In this document: piece after piece, positions 34,585-43,818 of the stretch | How positions within the stretch are numbered: the stretch's first letter is position 1 | Layout of the letters: every line of letters starts with the position of its first letter | Source of the DNA: Leptospira andrefontaineae | GTDB taxonomy: Bacteria; Spirochaetota; Leptospiria; Leptospirales; Leptospiraceae | Direction of reading: 5' to 3' | Length of the DNA: 64,000 nucleotides | NCBI RefSeq assembly: GCF_004770105.1 | Contig: NZ_RQEY01000001.1 | Coordinates: forward strand, 1-64,000 | The notes under the pieces: model-generated | Told to the model about the DNA's origin: nothing | The model's database searches: none | The model's input: the letters and a program-made list of their open reading frames with translations, nothing else | Made by a program: the position numbers and the translations under genes

Positions 34585-35532
34585 ATGAAAATTGTTGTAC
34601 TTGATGGATATACGTTAAACCCGGGTGATCTAAGTTGGGCCCCACTCGAGGCTTTGGGGGAATTTACCGTTTATGACAGATCAACTCCTGAGCAAGCTAT
34701 TGAACGTTGTAAAGGAGCCGAAATAATATTAATCAACAAGATAAAAATTCGCGAACAGGAAATAGAAGCTTTACTATCATTAAAATACATAGGGTTACTT
34801 TCTACAGGATACGACGTTGTTGATATAAACGCCGCTTCTAAAAGAGGGATTATAGTTACTAACGTTCCTTCTTACGGAACAGAATCTGTAGCACAAATGG
34901 TCTTTGCACTTTTACTCGAATTATCCAATAATGTCGGTCTACATAACGAGGCTGTTAAAAATGGAGAGTGGTCAGGTAGAAATGATTTTTGTTTTTGGAA
35001 GCGACCTCTTATAGAACTGTATGGAAAGACAATCGGCTTTATAGGATTTGGCCGAATTGGACAGGCTACTGCAAAAATTGCCAAATCATTCGGGATGAAA
35101 GTAATCTATTTTGTACCTAAAAAAAAGATCATAGAGGAAGCAGAGTGGGTTTCACTCGATGAACTCTTAAAAGGATCCGATATAATTAGCCTTCACTGCC
35201 CTCTAAATAATGACACAAGAGGTATTATCAACACTTCTGCTCTCGAGAAGATGAAAGATACAGCTTTGTTGATCAATACCTCCAGAGGACCACTCATCAA
35301 TGAAGAAGATCTTGCATCAGCACTGAATAACGATCGAATCGCAGGTGCCGGACTTGATGTATTAAGCATTGAACCTCCAGCAAATACTAATCCATTGTTT
35401 AATGCAAAAAACTGTATCATAACGCCTCATATAGCTTGGGCGACTATCGAGGCGAGAACACGATTACTTAATACAGCTACTAAAAATTTAAAAAGTTTCT
35501 TAAACGGAAAACCTGAAAACACCGTTGGCTGA
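34585..35532 (+). CDS. D-isomer-specific 2-hydroxyacid dehydrogenase (glycerate dehydrogenase-like)
   Basis: About 315 residues from ATG 34585, which has AGGG 7 bp upstream; the ATG at 34570 has none. The opening KIVVLDGYTLNPGDLSW is that of glycerate/hydroxypyruvate reductases. The nucleotide fold is GFIGFGRIGQ; catalytic R234 (NTSRGPL), E263 and H282 are intact. After the second strand (VIYFVPKKK, 173-181) the usual Asp of NAD enzymes is missing and lysines follow, so NADP(H) use is likely. It probably interconverts hydroxypyruvate or glyoxylate and the hydroxy acid, feeding the glycerate kinase. It follows the RraA gene by 52 bp. Confidence 0.87.
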   Translation: MKIVVLDGYTLNPGDLSWAPLEALGEFTVYDRSTPEQAIERCKGAEIILINKIKIREQEIEALLSLKYIGLLSTGYDVVDINAASKRGIIVTNVPSYGTESVAQMVFALLLELSNNVGLHNEAVKNGEWSGRNDFCFWKRPLIELYGKTIGFIGFGRIGQATAKIAKSFGMKVIYFVPKKKIIEEAEWVSLDELLKGSDIISLHCPLNNDTRGIINTSALEKMKDTALLINTSRGPLINEEDLASALNNDRIAGAGLDVLSIEPPANTNPLFNAKNCIITPHIAWATIEARTRLLNTATKNLKSFLNGKPENTVG

Positions 35533-35611
35533 ATTAAAATAACTTTCCATTTAATATTTACATAATATATTGAAGAAAAGAACGGAAAATTAACGGACTT
35601 TCGTTTTATTC

Positions 35612-37144
35612 TTAAAATGCATGATTAAAATTAACAAAGAGTTGTTTGTCTTCTTTTGAAACTGCATAGTCGATCGTAATAATCGTACTCTGATTCCAAG
35701 CGATTCGTAAACCTAAACCGTTTGAATGTTTGTAACCTTTAAAGTTGGCCTTATGTTCATCATCCCAAATCCTTCCGAAATCCATAAAAGGTACTGCACT
35801 TAAGGTAAAGTTCTGCGAAAAAGCCGAGAACTGAAAAAATCTCCAACGGATCTCTAAATTTCCCCAACCCATAGCCTTACCTATGAATCTATCAGCTTTG
35901 TAACCTCGCAGCGTATTATCACCACCAAGTCCAGTGATCGTCCCTTCTGTTCCCCACATATTTCTATATTCGAAAAAAGGAGTATTCCCTTCAGTGAAAG
36001 AAAAAGCTCCTCGGCCAGCTAATACCAGTTTATCGAATGTTTTAGGAAGGAGGCTATAGAAGTATTTAAATTGAGTAAAATATTTCGAATAAGAGTATTC
36101 AGAACCCACTAACTTGCCCGAATTCTCATATGTTAGCTCCCAAAACACTCCATTATTCGGATCAGGTTCGAAATCGCGAGTATCATAGACAATACCAACT
36201 CGACCCGCATTCACAACTCCTCCGTGATATCCTAATATAGTTCCCGACTCTTGCGCTTCGGTTAACTTTGTTCTTCCATTAATCGCGCGACCATTAGTGG
36301 GAAATGGAGTACCATCATAAAGAGGGTCTCGTCCGTTTGTAATAACTCCATCAAAGGTTTTTATGATATTTTGCGACAACTTGATCCCTGCAACCAATCG
36401 GAAGACTCCACCAAAATAGGATCGTTCTGCGCTGGTTTGAAATGAAGGAGTAATTATATTATATCTATTATGGAGCGAATCTGTTACTCTAAATCCTGGC
36501 CCGGAAGAAAAGCCGGAATAGACAGCCCCGTTAAGCATTACTGGATCATCCGGTCCGCCAGGTCGCATATAAGATAAATTTGTCTGTTGGTCTTCAAACG
36601 TGGAATTTGAAAAAAGATTACCCCCTTCTTGATTACGCTCGCGGTAGCTTAATCCCTGAAGAGTAGATTCTCCCACTCCGAAAAACAAAGAATTCGGATT
36701 CGCATCATAAGCAGCCTCACCTCTCAATCTCCATTGAGTGTCGAATATGAAGGGAGCATCAAACGTGATATTTTGATTTTGCCTATTCTTAGTAGTATTG
36801 AAATACTGAACATACATCTTGAATCTATAAGGAGTATAATCAAAAAAAGGATCTGACTTTGAGCCGTTATTATATACGTACAAACGAACTCCATAACCAA
36901 TTCCAGTATTCGGATCGGAATTTAGTAAAGGTAGTCCGGTAGGAAACCAACCTTCTTTTTTCTTTATCAAATCCTTTATACAAAGTTGCTTTTCGGAATC
37001 GATTCGGAAAGGCAGACCCGTTCTTTGTGGAGGTTTTTCGCAGGAAGAAGATTGGCTTTGTGCATTCATCTCTTCGATTCCTAAAAATCCGAATAAATAT
37101 ACAAATAAGAATAGTGCTTTAAGTTGTTTCATTTTTAGATTCAT
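35612..37144 (-). CDS. Omp85/BamA-TamA-like outer membrane beta-barrel
   Basis: 510 residues; AAGGAAA lies 4 bp before the ATG. A signal peptide (ends about residue 29, NAQSQ) is followed by a short leader and a barrel of the bacterial surface antigen type, with the loop-6 motif [10 protein letters not shown] and an aromatic C-terminus (NFNHAF). It has no POTRA repeats, so it is not the essential BamA. Leptospiral proteins of this type are poorly known. Operator 3 lies 25 bp upstream, linking it to the hydroxy-acid module as a possible outer membrane partner. Confidence 0.8.
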   Translation of the reverse strand: MNLKMKQLKALFLFVYLFGFLGIEEMNAQSQSSSCEKPPQRTGLPFRIDSEKQLCIKDLIKKKEGWFPTGLPLLNSDPNTGIGYGVRLYVYNNGSKSDPFFDYTPYRFKMYVQYFNTTKNRQNQNITFDAPFIFDTQWRLRGEAAYDANPNSLFFGVGESTLQGLSYRERNQEGGNLFSNSTFEDQQTNLSYMRPGGPDDPVMLNGAVYSGFSSGPGFRVTDSLHNRYNIITPSFQTSAERSYFGGVFRLVAGIKLSQNIIKTFDGVITNGRDPLYDGTPFPTNGRAINGRTKLTEAQESGTILGYHGGVVNAGRVGIVYDTRDFEPDPNNGVFWELTYENSGKLVGSEYSYSKYFTQFKYFYSLLPKTFDKLVLAGRGAFSFTEGNTPFFEYRNMWGTEGTITGLGGDNTLRGYKADRFIGKAMGWGNLEIRWRFFQFSAFSQNFTLSAVPFMDFGRIWDDEHKANFKGYKHSNGLGLRIAWNQSTIITIDYAVSKEDKQLFVNFNHAF

Positions 37145-37168
37145 AATTTCCTTAAATGGCGTTTCATA

Positions 37169-37187
37169 ATGTAGTCAATGTCTACAA
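37169..37187 (-). promoter_or_regulatory. TetR-type operator 3 (Omp85-like gene)
   Basis: ATGTAGTCAATGTCTACAA, 25 bp before the Omp85-like gene and matching operators 1, 2, 4 and 5. Confidence 0.82.
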
Positions 37188-37267
37188 ATGGATCGATTTT
37201 TACCATGCCCACAATTTTTGCTTTGGAAAATTGTTCGATCTGCGATCGGATTTTGAAGTTATCCGAG

Positions 37268-37294
37268 GTAAAAAAAGAGGCCCTTGAGGGCCCG
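37268..37294 (-). terminator. Rho-independent terminator of the OmpL1-like gene
   Basis: Read on the minus strand: GGCCC, TCAA loop, GGGCC (37279-37292), then TCTTTTTTT. It closes the OmpL1-like unit and keeps it separate from the Omp85-like gene. Confidence 0.8.
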
Positions 37295-37322
37295 AAAAGT
37301 TAAAAGAGCTATTTCGTTGAGA

Positions 37323-38213
37323 TTACATTTCGTGTTTGTACCCGACTCTGTATTGAGTACCACCTAAAACGATTGGGTATACAGGGCTAGGCGCCAATCC
37401 TTCCGCTCCTCCAAGAGATCTAGTATGACCGATACCGAACTCGCTAGAGAATAATGTTTCTGCTTCTATATAGAGATAACTTTTATCTGAAAGTTTTGCT
37501 TGGGCACCAATGAGCCAGTTTGGAGCAAGACCAGATACGTTAAAGCGAGTGTTCTCCCATAATACGGAGGGATCAGCTCCATCATTGACCAATCCCAAAA
37601 CAGGATTGTCTGCTCCAAGAGCATCAGATAGCGCTCTATGAACATCCGCAGATATGTTGCTACCAGAGAGACTCCAGCCACCTTTGAAATAGTGCGCTCC
37701 TCCTCCCAAATAAATGGCAACATCTTCGGAGACGGAAACTTTAATTCCTACATTCACTGGGATTTGAATTGCGTTGTAATCCCATTCCATATCATAGAAT
37801 GTAACCCCTGCAAGTTTGGCCTGAGTATCTCCACCCATTACTTTTCTAGTATAGTTTGCCGCCACTCTCCAGAAAAATGCGCTGCCGAATTCCCTTTCGT
37901 AACCGAGTGAAATCACAAGACCGGACATAGAGCCGTCCGTTTTTGCACTAACCAATCCGTTGGTAGAATGCTCTAAGCTGATTAACCTGTTTTCCGGAAT
38001 AAGAGCAAGCCTAGGGGCTGCTCCAGTTTGCCCGTCGGTAGAAGTCACAGGGTAATAGTTAGATGCATCTAAACCTTCCTTCGTGATTATATCTCCAAGA
38101 CTTCCAACATTGAATTGAGCTCCCAAGCCTCCAAAAACGTACGACTTGGCCTCTAAGTTGGAAAAAAAGGAAAAAACGATTAATGCCAATATATTTGCAC
38201 TAACACTTTTCAT
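37323..38213 (-). CDS. OmpL1-family porin (paralogue of leptospiral OmpL1)
   Basis: 296 residues. A signal peptide ends at SNLEAKSY. The sequence follows OmpL1 closely in order: DIITKEGLDASNYY, ENRLISLEHSTNGLVSAKTDG, FFWRVAANYTRKVMGGDTQAKLAG, IQIPVNVGIKVSVSEDVAIYLGGG, LAPNWLIGAQAKLSDK, SPVYPIVLGGTQYRVGYKHE. OmpL1 is a surface-exposed porin of Leptospira. This copy differs in loop sequences and has two operators upstream, so it is a regulated paralogue and probably the outer-membrane entry for the module's substrate. Confidence 0.9.
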   Translation of the reverse strand: MKSVSANILALIVFSFFSNLEAKSYVFGGLGAQFNVGSLGDIITKEGLDASNYYPVTSTDGQTGAAPRLALIPENRLISLEHSTNGLVSAKTDGSMSGLVISLGYEREFGSAFFWRVAANYTRKVMGGDTQAKLAGVTFYDMEWDYNAIQIPVNVGIKVSVSEDVAIYLGGGAHYFKGGWSLSGSNISADVHRALSDALGADNPVLGLVNDGADPSVLWENTRFNVSGLAPNWLIGAQAKLSDKSYLYIEAETLFSSEFGIGHTRSLGGAEGLAPSPVYPIVLGGTQYRVGYKHEM

Positions 38214-38317
38214 ATCTTTTTGGTTCCCTTCATATTAAGTTCATAAACAATATCTAATATTCATTATCTTAATCAATCGTTCGTTATTAAAAACACAGAA
38301 GGATCCGATATTTCCAT

Positions 38318-38336
38318 ATGTAGACACTGTCTACTT
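38318..38336 (-). promoter_or_regulatory. TetR-type operator 4 (OmpL1-like gene, proximal)
   Basis: ATGTAGACACTGTCTACTT, the copy with the most symmetrical core (GTAGACA-C-TGTCTAC). It lies about 105 bp before the OmpL1-like start, 32 bp centre to centre from operator 5. Confidence 0.82.
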
Positions 38337-38349
38337 ATAGAAGCAACGA

Positions 38350-38368
38350 AAGTAGTCATTGTCTACAT
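38350..38368 (-). promoter_or_regulatory. TetR-type operator 5 (OmpL1-like gene, distal)
   Basis: AAGTAGTCATTGTCTACAT. A minus-strand TTGACA at 38370-38375 abuts it, but I see no good -10 at the usual distance. The 32-bp spacing to operator 4 (three helical turns) would put both repressors on the same face. Confidence 0.8.
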
Positions 38369-38454
38369 ATGTCAATACAAAAATTTCCCGAAAAACTTTT
38401 TCCGCTATAGATAGTTTTACAAATTAATTAGGAGGTCTTTCCTAAGAGAACGGA

Positions 38455-38625
38455 ATGAACCGCAAATATCGGGTCAAAATGGTAGCAACGGGATGTCAAT
38501 TCATCTCCCTTTATAAAAAAGGAAATAGATGTTATGCAGAACTTTCTCTATTTGATAGAGATTACTTGATTACGGAATCTTTATTCAGCGGCAGACTCAG
38601 AATTACTCTTCCCTTACTAGCCTAA
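38455..38625 (+). CDS. Possible small protein (56 residues)
   Basis: An open frame from ATG 38455 to TAA 38623-38625, with a mixed, protein-like composition (for example [13 protein letters not shown] and [13 protein letters not shown]). The only ribosome-site candidates are AAGAG and a GGA touching the ATG, both weak. It overlaps the convergent amidase stop by 23 bp. I know no relative. Apart from this frame and the operators, the 389 bases between the OmpL1-like and amidase genes hold nothing I can name. Confidence 0.3.
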   Translation: MNRKYRVKMVATGCQFISLYKKGNRCYAELSLFDRDYLITESLFSGRLRITLPLLA

Positions 38626-39958
38626 AATAATTTCCCTCTTTCAAATTTTCATAACGTGCCCAGTCTATTTTCTTACCTTTGGGAACGTAAGGCAGATCCG
38701 CAGATTTAATTTTAATCCCATGAAATAATGAATAAACACCCACCGCTAAACTGATTGCAGTGTCTTTTCTTCTTTGGGTAAGGATTTTCATATCCTTCTC
38801 CTTATCAATATAACCAATCTCTAAATAAGCAGAAATCGCATTGATAAATGTAGGAAGACTATAAGTGGAAATATACGGTTTGTTGATCGGACCAGGGTTG
38901 GATAATTCTTCTTCTTGATTCGGCAAAGTCCGAAGACCATATTGCAAAAATCTCATGAGTTCTGCGGCGGCGTAATGATTATCCCCTCCGAATCCTTCTG
39001 AGCCGTCTTCTCTTCTCCAAAGTTCAGGTTCTGCCCTTTCTCTATCCCAGAATTTCCCTTTCGCGGAATATTCTGAATGTTTTTTGGCATATGGCCCAGG
39101 GCCGTCTAATACTGCTTTATCGATCCAACCGGGAGGATCTGCGTATTTCCATGTCACCATGTTTTGGCGATAACCTTCAAAATTGGAAAGGTCAGTTTTT
39201 TTTCCGGATTTGTTCGGCCAGTATCCGTTAAAATAGATCCAGGCATCCGCTACTGCGTTTTCTAAACGGGACCATTCCATTTTGAAACGCATCCATTCGC
39301 TCCAAGGTCCGTCTTCAAAAGACTGAGAAGATTTCCCTTCCGAGATTTTTCGTAAATTATAGAAAGTTCTATAGGAAGGAGAAAGTACCGCAGCCATTCC
39401 ACCTGGATGTCCTTTCCAACTTGGATTTAAATGCAGAGATAAAACTAAATAAGGTCGAGCAGCATTGATCCTGGAAATTCTTCCCGGTTTGATCTTTCCT
39501 GATTTTTTATCCGGATAATCATACAATCTATAAAAAGCATTCGGGTCGGAAGACAGATCGGCTCCTTCTTCTTTTGCTGTCTCTTCTCTAGTCAGATCCG
39601 AATCGATCCTGATCCAAGGAAGAGTATCGTTTGTGAATTTTTTTGCGTAAGATCTGAATGTTTCGAATCCTTCCTGAGTTTTGGTAAGATCCAAAATATC
39701 TTTTACTTCTTTCGCAAGAGCTAATACTACTTCACTTTCCCTTCTGGATTTTGTTTGGGCTCCTGCCTTATAAGGTTCCAGATATTTATTGGAGATTGGA
39801 TCGTATTTGTCTCCGTGTTCTTCCTTAGGTTTTAAGTCCAGGCCACCATGGCCCGGGTCTATGACTATATTATAGGTTCTTTTCGGGGTTGTTTCTTGAG
39901 AAGAAACCGAGAATGAAAAAATTAGGAGTAAAGGAATAAATAGGATTTTTCGTATCAC
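38603..39958 (-). CDS. N-acetylmuramoyl-L-alanine amidase (Amidase_3 type)
   Basis: 451 residues with a signal peptide (ends near SVSSQ). Zinc ligands of the Amidase_3 fold can be placed: His in [10 protein letters not shown], Glu in [10 protein letters not shown] and His in [10 protein letters not shown]; the catalytic Glu is in LEIGYI. It is larger than standard AmiC domains, with a long insertion between the second and last motifs. It should cleave peptidoglycan stem peptides in the periplasm, but the insertion makes the exact substrate uncertain. Confidence 0.82.
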   Translation of the reverse strand: MIRKILFIPLLLIFSFSVSSQETTPKRTYNIVIDPGHGGLDLKPKEEHGDKYDPISNKYLEPYKAGAQTKSRRESEVVLALAKEVKDILDLTKTQEGFETFRSYAKKFTNDTLPWIRIDSDLTREETAKEEGADLSSDPNAFYRLYDYPDKKSGKIKPGRISRINAARPYLVLSLHLNPSWKGHPGGMAAVLSPSYRTFYNLRKISEGKSSQSFEDGPWSEWMRFKMEWSRLENAVADAWIYFNGYWPNKSGKKTDLSNFEGYRQNMVTWKYADPPGWIDKAVLDGPGPYAKKHSEYSAKGKFWDRERAEPELWRREDGSEGFGGDNHYAAAELMRFLQYGLRTLPNQEEELSNPGPINKPYISTYSLPTFINAISAYLEIGYIDKEKDMKILTQRRKDTAISLAVGVYSLFHGIKIKSADLPYVPKGKKIDWARYENLKEGNYFRLVREE

Positions 39959-39978
39959 GTATGGAAATTTATTTCTCC

Positions 39979-40007
39979 GGGGATATCAGGCACAGCCTGT
40001 TATCCCC
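39979..40007. other. Strong stem-loop between coiled-coil gene and amidase gene
   Basis: GGGGATATCAGGC (39979-39991), ACA loop, GCCTGTTATCCCC (39995-40007): a 13-bp stem with one mismatch, flanked by ACGTAT/ATACGT about 20 and 10 bases away. It has no clear U-run on either side, so it may be a terminator, a processing signal or a leader element of the amidase gene. Confidence 0.55.
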
Positions 40008-40056
40008 ATGTGATACGTCAAGGAAGGAATCCGAATGTTTTCGGCTTGGGGATCTT

Positions 40057-40812
40057 TTAAAGTTTAGATTCCGCGTACACCATATTGCGGTTATCGCTCA
40101 GATCCACTTTGTATTTCTCCCGAACATTCTTACTTTCCTCTTCGGTTTTTAATTTGCTAAGGATGGAAATTCCATATTCTTTCGCGATCCTTAGATGCAT
40201 CAGGCTATCCTTAAATCTGGAGTCCCTTCTCATCTTCTCTGCCTGGATAAATTGGTAGTAAGCGATCTGCAGTTTATGTTGGTTATAAGAAACTTCTCTT
40301 CCTGCGTATCCTTTCGCGGCCGCCCCCGGTCCGGACTTTTGTTCGATGGATACGATCGCATCTGCACATTCTCCCAAAAGCTGATCCACTTTTTGATTAT
40401 ATAGATCCGAAAATTTTCCGTATAGCTTATTGGTCTCGTCTTCCGTCTCTCTCATCTTACGGCCGGCGACAATATATTTGCGCATTAAAGAATATCGATA
40501 TGCTTCATTGTATTTTTTCCAGATAGTATCAAAGTCCTGTTGGGAATTCTGGACTTGAGATCCGAAATTTTTTACAACCACTTCTAAAGCGCCTAGATCA
40601 TTTTTGATCTTGATCTGAGTGGAATCCAAGGTTCTGGCAAAATGGAATTCCTCCAAATAATCTCCCTGGTATTTAGGATCTTCGGCCGCATTGGCCAAGG
40701 CAGAACCCTTACCGTCATTACTTGTAGGTTTATTTTGTGCAGATACGCCGTACGAAATTATAAAGAATGCCGCAAGAACCGCGACGATCCGAGGGAAAGA
40801 AATTTTTGTCAT
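40057..40812 (-). CDS. Exported coiled-coil protein of unknown function
   Basis: About 251 residues from ATG 40812, which has AGGG 8 bp upstream. A longer frame to 40857 adds a basic stretch before the signal peptide and is less likely. Signal peptide (ends near GVSAQN), then a helical, charged body with coiled-coil segments (about 70-135 and 190-240). I know no functional family. It lies 98 bp before the amidase gene in the same direction. Confidence 0.65.
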   Translation of the reverse strand: MTKISFPRIVAVLAAFFIISYGVSAQNKPTSNDGKGSALANAAEDPKYQGDYLEEFHFARTLDSTQIKIKNDLGALEVVVKNFGSQVQNSQQDFDTIWKKYNEAYRYSLMRKYIVAGRKMRETEDETNKLYGKFSDLYNQKVDQLLGECADAIVSIEQKSGPGAAAKGYAGREVSYNQHKLQIAYYQFIQAEKMRRDSRFKDSLMHLRIAKEYGISILSKLKTEEESKNVREKYKVDLSDNRNMVYAESKL

Positions 40813-40866
40813 GTGATCGACCCTTCGCGGTAATATAACACAACGCTTAAGAAGCAAACAAGCTTT

Positions 40867-41553
40867 TTATTGCTTAAAATCGAAACATAATATTCCGTCA
40901 CCAACGGGGAATAAGGTATATTCTATCTTAGAATTTTTGATTAGGGACCATAATCTACGGACTGCTTGATCGGAAGGTGCCTGGTTTTCGGGATCTGCGA
41001 TCCGTCCATGCCATAGAACATTATCGTAGATCACTCTTAGATTCCTGGTCCTTCCCTTCTCCAGGATCATTTCTAAAATTTCCGGATAACGGATCTTATC
41101 ACAGTCCACAAACATCAGCTCTTTCCGGGTTAAAGAAGAAGGTTCTAAAAATTCTTTTGCGATTTCAGAACAGTCCGCATTCGTAAATTCCACCCTATTA
41201 GAGTTAGGCTCCAACTTGGCAAAAAATTCTTTCGCAACTTGGATGAAATCAGCTTCTCTATCCACGGTTTGGATCTTTGTGTCTTTTCTAACCGCGGAGA
41301 TCAGCCAGAATAAGGAAATCCCATAACCGGTTCCTAATTCCAAAATCGTATCCGGATCCCAAGATGAAGCCAAAAACGCTAACACAGCTCCGGATGCCGG
41401 TGTTAATACTGGAAATCTATCTTGAGAGGCTTTTTTTTCCAGGTCCTCTAACCAATCAAAAGGACGTTTTACTAATTCCGAATGGATCCAATCTTCTAAT
41501 CCTTCTTTATAAATAGAAGTCCCGTATTTTTGTTTTGGATTTTGAGAAGCCAT
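40867..41553 (-). CDS. O-methyltransferase-like SAM-dependent methyltransferase
   Basis: 228 residues in the class I Rossmann fold. Motif I is ILELGTGYGISLFWL (near 70-84), the acidic residue after strand 2 is in IQTVDREADF, and the metal-site Asp is in LMFVDCDKIRYPEI, as in the caffeoyl-CoA/catechol type. No substrate can be named. It begins 1 bp after the MBL hydrolase gene and is the last gene of a four-gene operon. Confidence 0.8.
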   Translation of the reverse strand: MASQNPKQKYGTSIYKEGLEDWIHSELVKRPFDWLEDLEKKASQDRFPVLTPASGAVLAFLASSWDPDTILELGTGYGISLFWLISAVRKDTKIQTVDREADFIQVAKEFFAKLEPNSNRVEFTNADCSEIAKEFLEPSSLTRKELMFVDCDKIRYPEILEMILEKGRTRNLRVIYDNVLWHGRIADPENQAPSDQAVRRLWSLIKNSKIEYTLFPVGDGILCFDFKQ

Positions 41554-41554
41554 A

Positions 41555-42385
41555 TTATTCAGGAAGGAAAAGATGTATCCTATCTCTTTCGGAAGGTGGA
41601 ACTTTTTTAGATAATATTTTTCGAATATATGCAGGAGGATAACGTTTTGAAAAATGTATCAGAACTATCTTTTCATTTTTGAAAGAAGAAAGATGATGCA
41701 AGATCTCGTCCAGATGGATATGCCCCCATTCTCTTGCATCCTCCACATTCCTTTCGTGATCTATATAAGTACATTCTAAGAAAAGGATCTCGGATTCCGC
41801 CACATCCTTATGAGTAAGTACATATTCTATTTTAGTATCTCCGGAAAAACTGACAACCGGCTTGGAATGAATTTCATTTATATCGGTCCCTTCTTCTTTC
41901 TTTTTTAAAAGTTCGTTTCGGTCTAATCCGGCAAATTCAGCTTTTAACTTTTTCTTTCTTTCGTAGATCGTATACCCTTGGGAATCAACTCTATGGAATG
42001 TTTTCCATACTTTAAAAAAATGGTATGCGTCTATTTCTATTTCTTCCCCTTCTTCCAGTCCTTTCATCTCGTAGGAGTAAGGAAAATCTTCTATCTTGGA
42101 ATAGAGAGATAAAATTTCTCTCATAGGCGCTTCTAAAGTTTTAGGAAGATAAATTTTAGGAGGTCCTAATTTACGTAAGGACCTTTGTGAAATATAATAA
42201 GGAATTCCTGCGGAATGATCCAAATGCGCATGGGTTAATAATAATCTGTCTATATTGATTCGATTCGGATTTTGGTGTCCTATATCGAACATCAAACTTA
42301 AACGAGGCATTACAATAGAAGTGCGAATTCCTCCCTCTGAAATTCCTTCGAATAGGTATCCTTTATGTTCGAACTTACAATCCAT
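41555..42385 (-). CDS. MBL-fold metallo-hydrolase (RNase Z/ElaC-like)
   Basis: 276 residues. The metal motif [15 protein letters not shown] (near 50-64) is typical; further ligands lie in [10 protein letters not shown] and in [10 protein letters not shown]...WGHIHLDE, ending with VLIHFSKRY. The layout resembles RNase Z relatives, but a tRNA 3'-processing role is not certain. Its ATG overlaps the stop of the second M16 gene (TAATG). Confidence 0.75.
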   Translation of the reverse strand: MDCKFEHKGYLFEGISEGGIRTSIVMPRLSLMFDIGHQNPNRINIDRLLLTHAHLDHSAGIPYYISQRSLRKLGPPKIYLPKTLEAPMREILSLYSKIEDFPYSYEMKGLEEGEEIEIDAYHFFKVWKTFHRVDSQGYTIYERKKKLKAEFAGLDRNELLKKKEEGTDINEIHSKPVVSFSGDTKIEYVLTHKDVAESEILFLECTYIDHERNVEDAREWGHIHLDEILHHLSSFKNEKIVLIHFSKRYPPAYIRKILSKKVPPSERDRIHLFLPE

Positions 42386-43818
42386 TATGGGATCGGATCT
42401 TCCGGGCCAATTGTTTTTTGTCCAGGCAGGTCAGAAGAGACTGAAGATTTTGGTCCAGAGATCACTGCAGTCAGTTTATCTCTTCTAAAATAGATTTTAC
42501 CCACTCTTCTCAAATCTGCAAGAGTAACTTCCTGGATTTTATCTCTATAATTTTTAAGATAATCCTTAGGCATTTTATGTTCTCTGAACCGGACTTCATT
42601 GCGCAGAATTTCCACTGAGTCGGTAAATAAGAAGATAAATTTGTTTAGAATTGCTTCTTTTGCATTCTTTAATTCTTCTTCCTTTATATTAGAGAAGGTA
42701 GTATCCGTTAAAATTTCTCCCATAAGATTATAAACTTCTGTCGTACTTTGGGATTTTGTCTGCGTGAAAAAGTAGATTACAGAATGATCTTTTTCAAATA
42801 CAGGATGACTGGAAGAAGAATACGCCAATCCCTTATCGGATCTGATCTTACTCATGAAGTATGAAGTAAAACCGCCGCCTCCGACCAAATAATTCAAAAC
42901 TTGAACAGCATAAAAATCCTTATCATTATGAGCAGGCCCTACTCCTAAAAACAGAACTACGTTTTGGGTATTTGCCTTGTCTACGATCAGGTTTTTGATC
43001 TCTTTTTGTTTTAAATTCTTATTCAGTTCATCCGGACTGGAGCCTTGGGATTCCTGCACAGGAGTTCCAGAAAACGGAGGAAGAATATCTGCCAGAAATT
43101 GAGGGATCTCTTCCTGGTTCCATTTACCGCTTACTAGTATCGAACGTCTGGAGCTCAATAATTGGTTTTTATAATATTCTTCTAGATCTTCTTCTTTTAA
43201 TTGTTCAAGAGCAGATAGGGAAAGTGCTTTTCCTTTTACTTTTCCTTGGTATACAAGTTCGTTTGCTTTCCTAAAAGCGAGTCCTACGATATTATCATTT
43301 CTTCTTTTGATCTGCTCGCCTAACTGCAATCTTGCGATCTCGAATGCTTCTTTTCCAAATATTGGCTGTTTCAGAAACTCAGAGATCAATGCCTTGGATT
43401 CTTGGTCATATCTGGAAAGCCAGGAGAATGTTAAGGTTACAGTATCCAGATCGGAGGCAACTCTTAGCTTAGAACCGTAAGATTCCCAAACTTCTGCAAA
43501 ATTTTCTCCGGGATGAGAGGTTGTGCCTCCCTTCTTCCAAGCCTCTGGAAAAATTTCCACTAGTTCAAAAGGTGTTTTAGTATAAAAATCGGGTCCCGCA
43601 TAAAATGTAATTTCCAGAGTTTTAATCGGAAATTCGGAATTTTCTAGGTACAAAATCCGCGTATCGGAATCCCGGCTGATCTCCTTGATTTGAGGAAAAT
43701 GGAATTCTAAAGCAGGGATCTTTACATCTTTTACAAAATCTCCGGGAGCAGCATCTAAGTTAACTAAGGAGAATAAAAATACAAAGATAGAGATAGTTAA
43801 TTTTTTTATAATATTCAT
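42385..43818 (-). CDS. M16-family protein, non-catalytic partner subunit
   Basis: 477 residues with a signal peptide (ends VNLDAAPG). It has the two-lobe M16 fold, including the late G-Y/R-type segment [10 protein letters not shown], but the HxxEH zinc motif is absent at its expected place ([11 protein letters not shown]). It lies immediately after the catalytic M16 gene with a 4-bp overlap. Such pairs form heterodimers in which this subunit supplies substrate-binding residues. Confidence 0.82.
   Translation of the reverse strand: MNIIKKLTISIFVFLFSLVNLDAAPGDFVKDVKIPALEFHFPQIKEISRDSDTRILYLENSEFPIKTLEITFYAGPDFYTKTPFELVEIFPEAWKKGGTTSHPGENFAEVWESYGSKLRVASDLDTVTLTFSWLSRYDQESKALISEFLKQPIFGKEAFEIARLQLGEQIKRRNDNIVGLAFRKANELVYQGKVKGKALSLSALEQLKEEDLEEYYKNQLLSSRRSILVSGKWNQEEIPQFLADILPPFSGTPVQESQGSSPDELNKNLKQKEIKNLIVDKANTQNVVLFLGVGPAHNDKDFYAVQVLNYLVGGGGFTSYFMSKIRSDKGLAYSSSSHPVFEKDHSVIYFFTQTKSQSTTEVYNLMGEILTDTTFSNIKEEELKNAKEAILNKFIFLFTDSVEILRNEVRFREHKMPKDYLKNYRDKIQEVTLADLRRVGKIYFRRDKLTAVISGPKSSVSSDLPGQKTIGPEDPIP

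Noticed and set aside
38370..38375. Minus-strand TTGACA as the porin -35
   Set aside because: No acceptable -10 lies 16-18 bp downstream.
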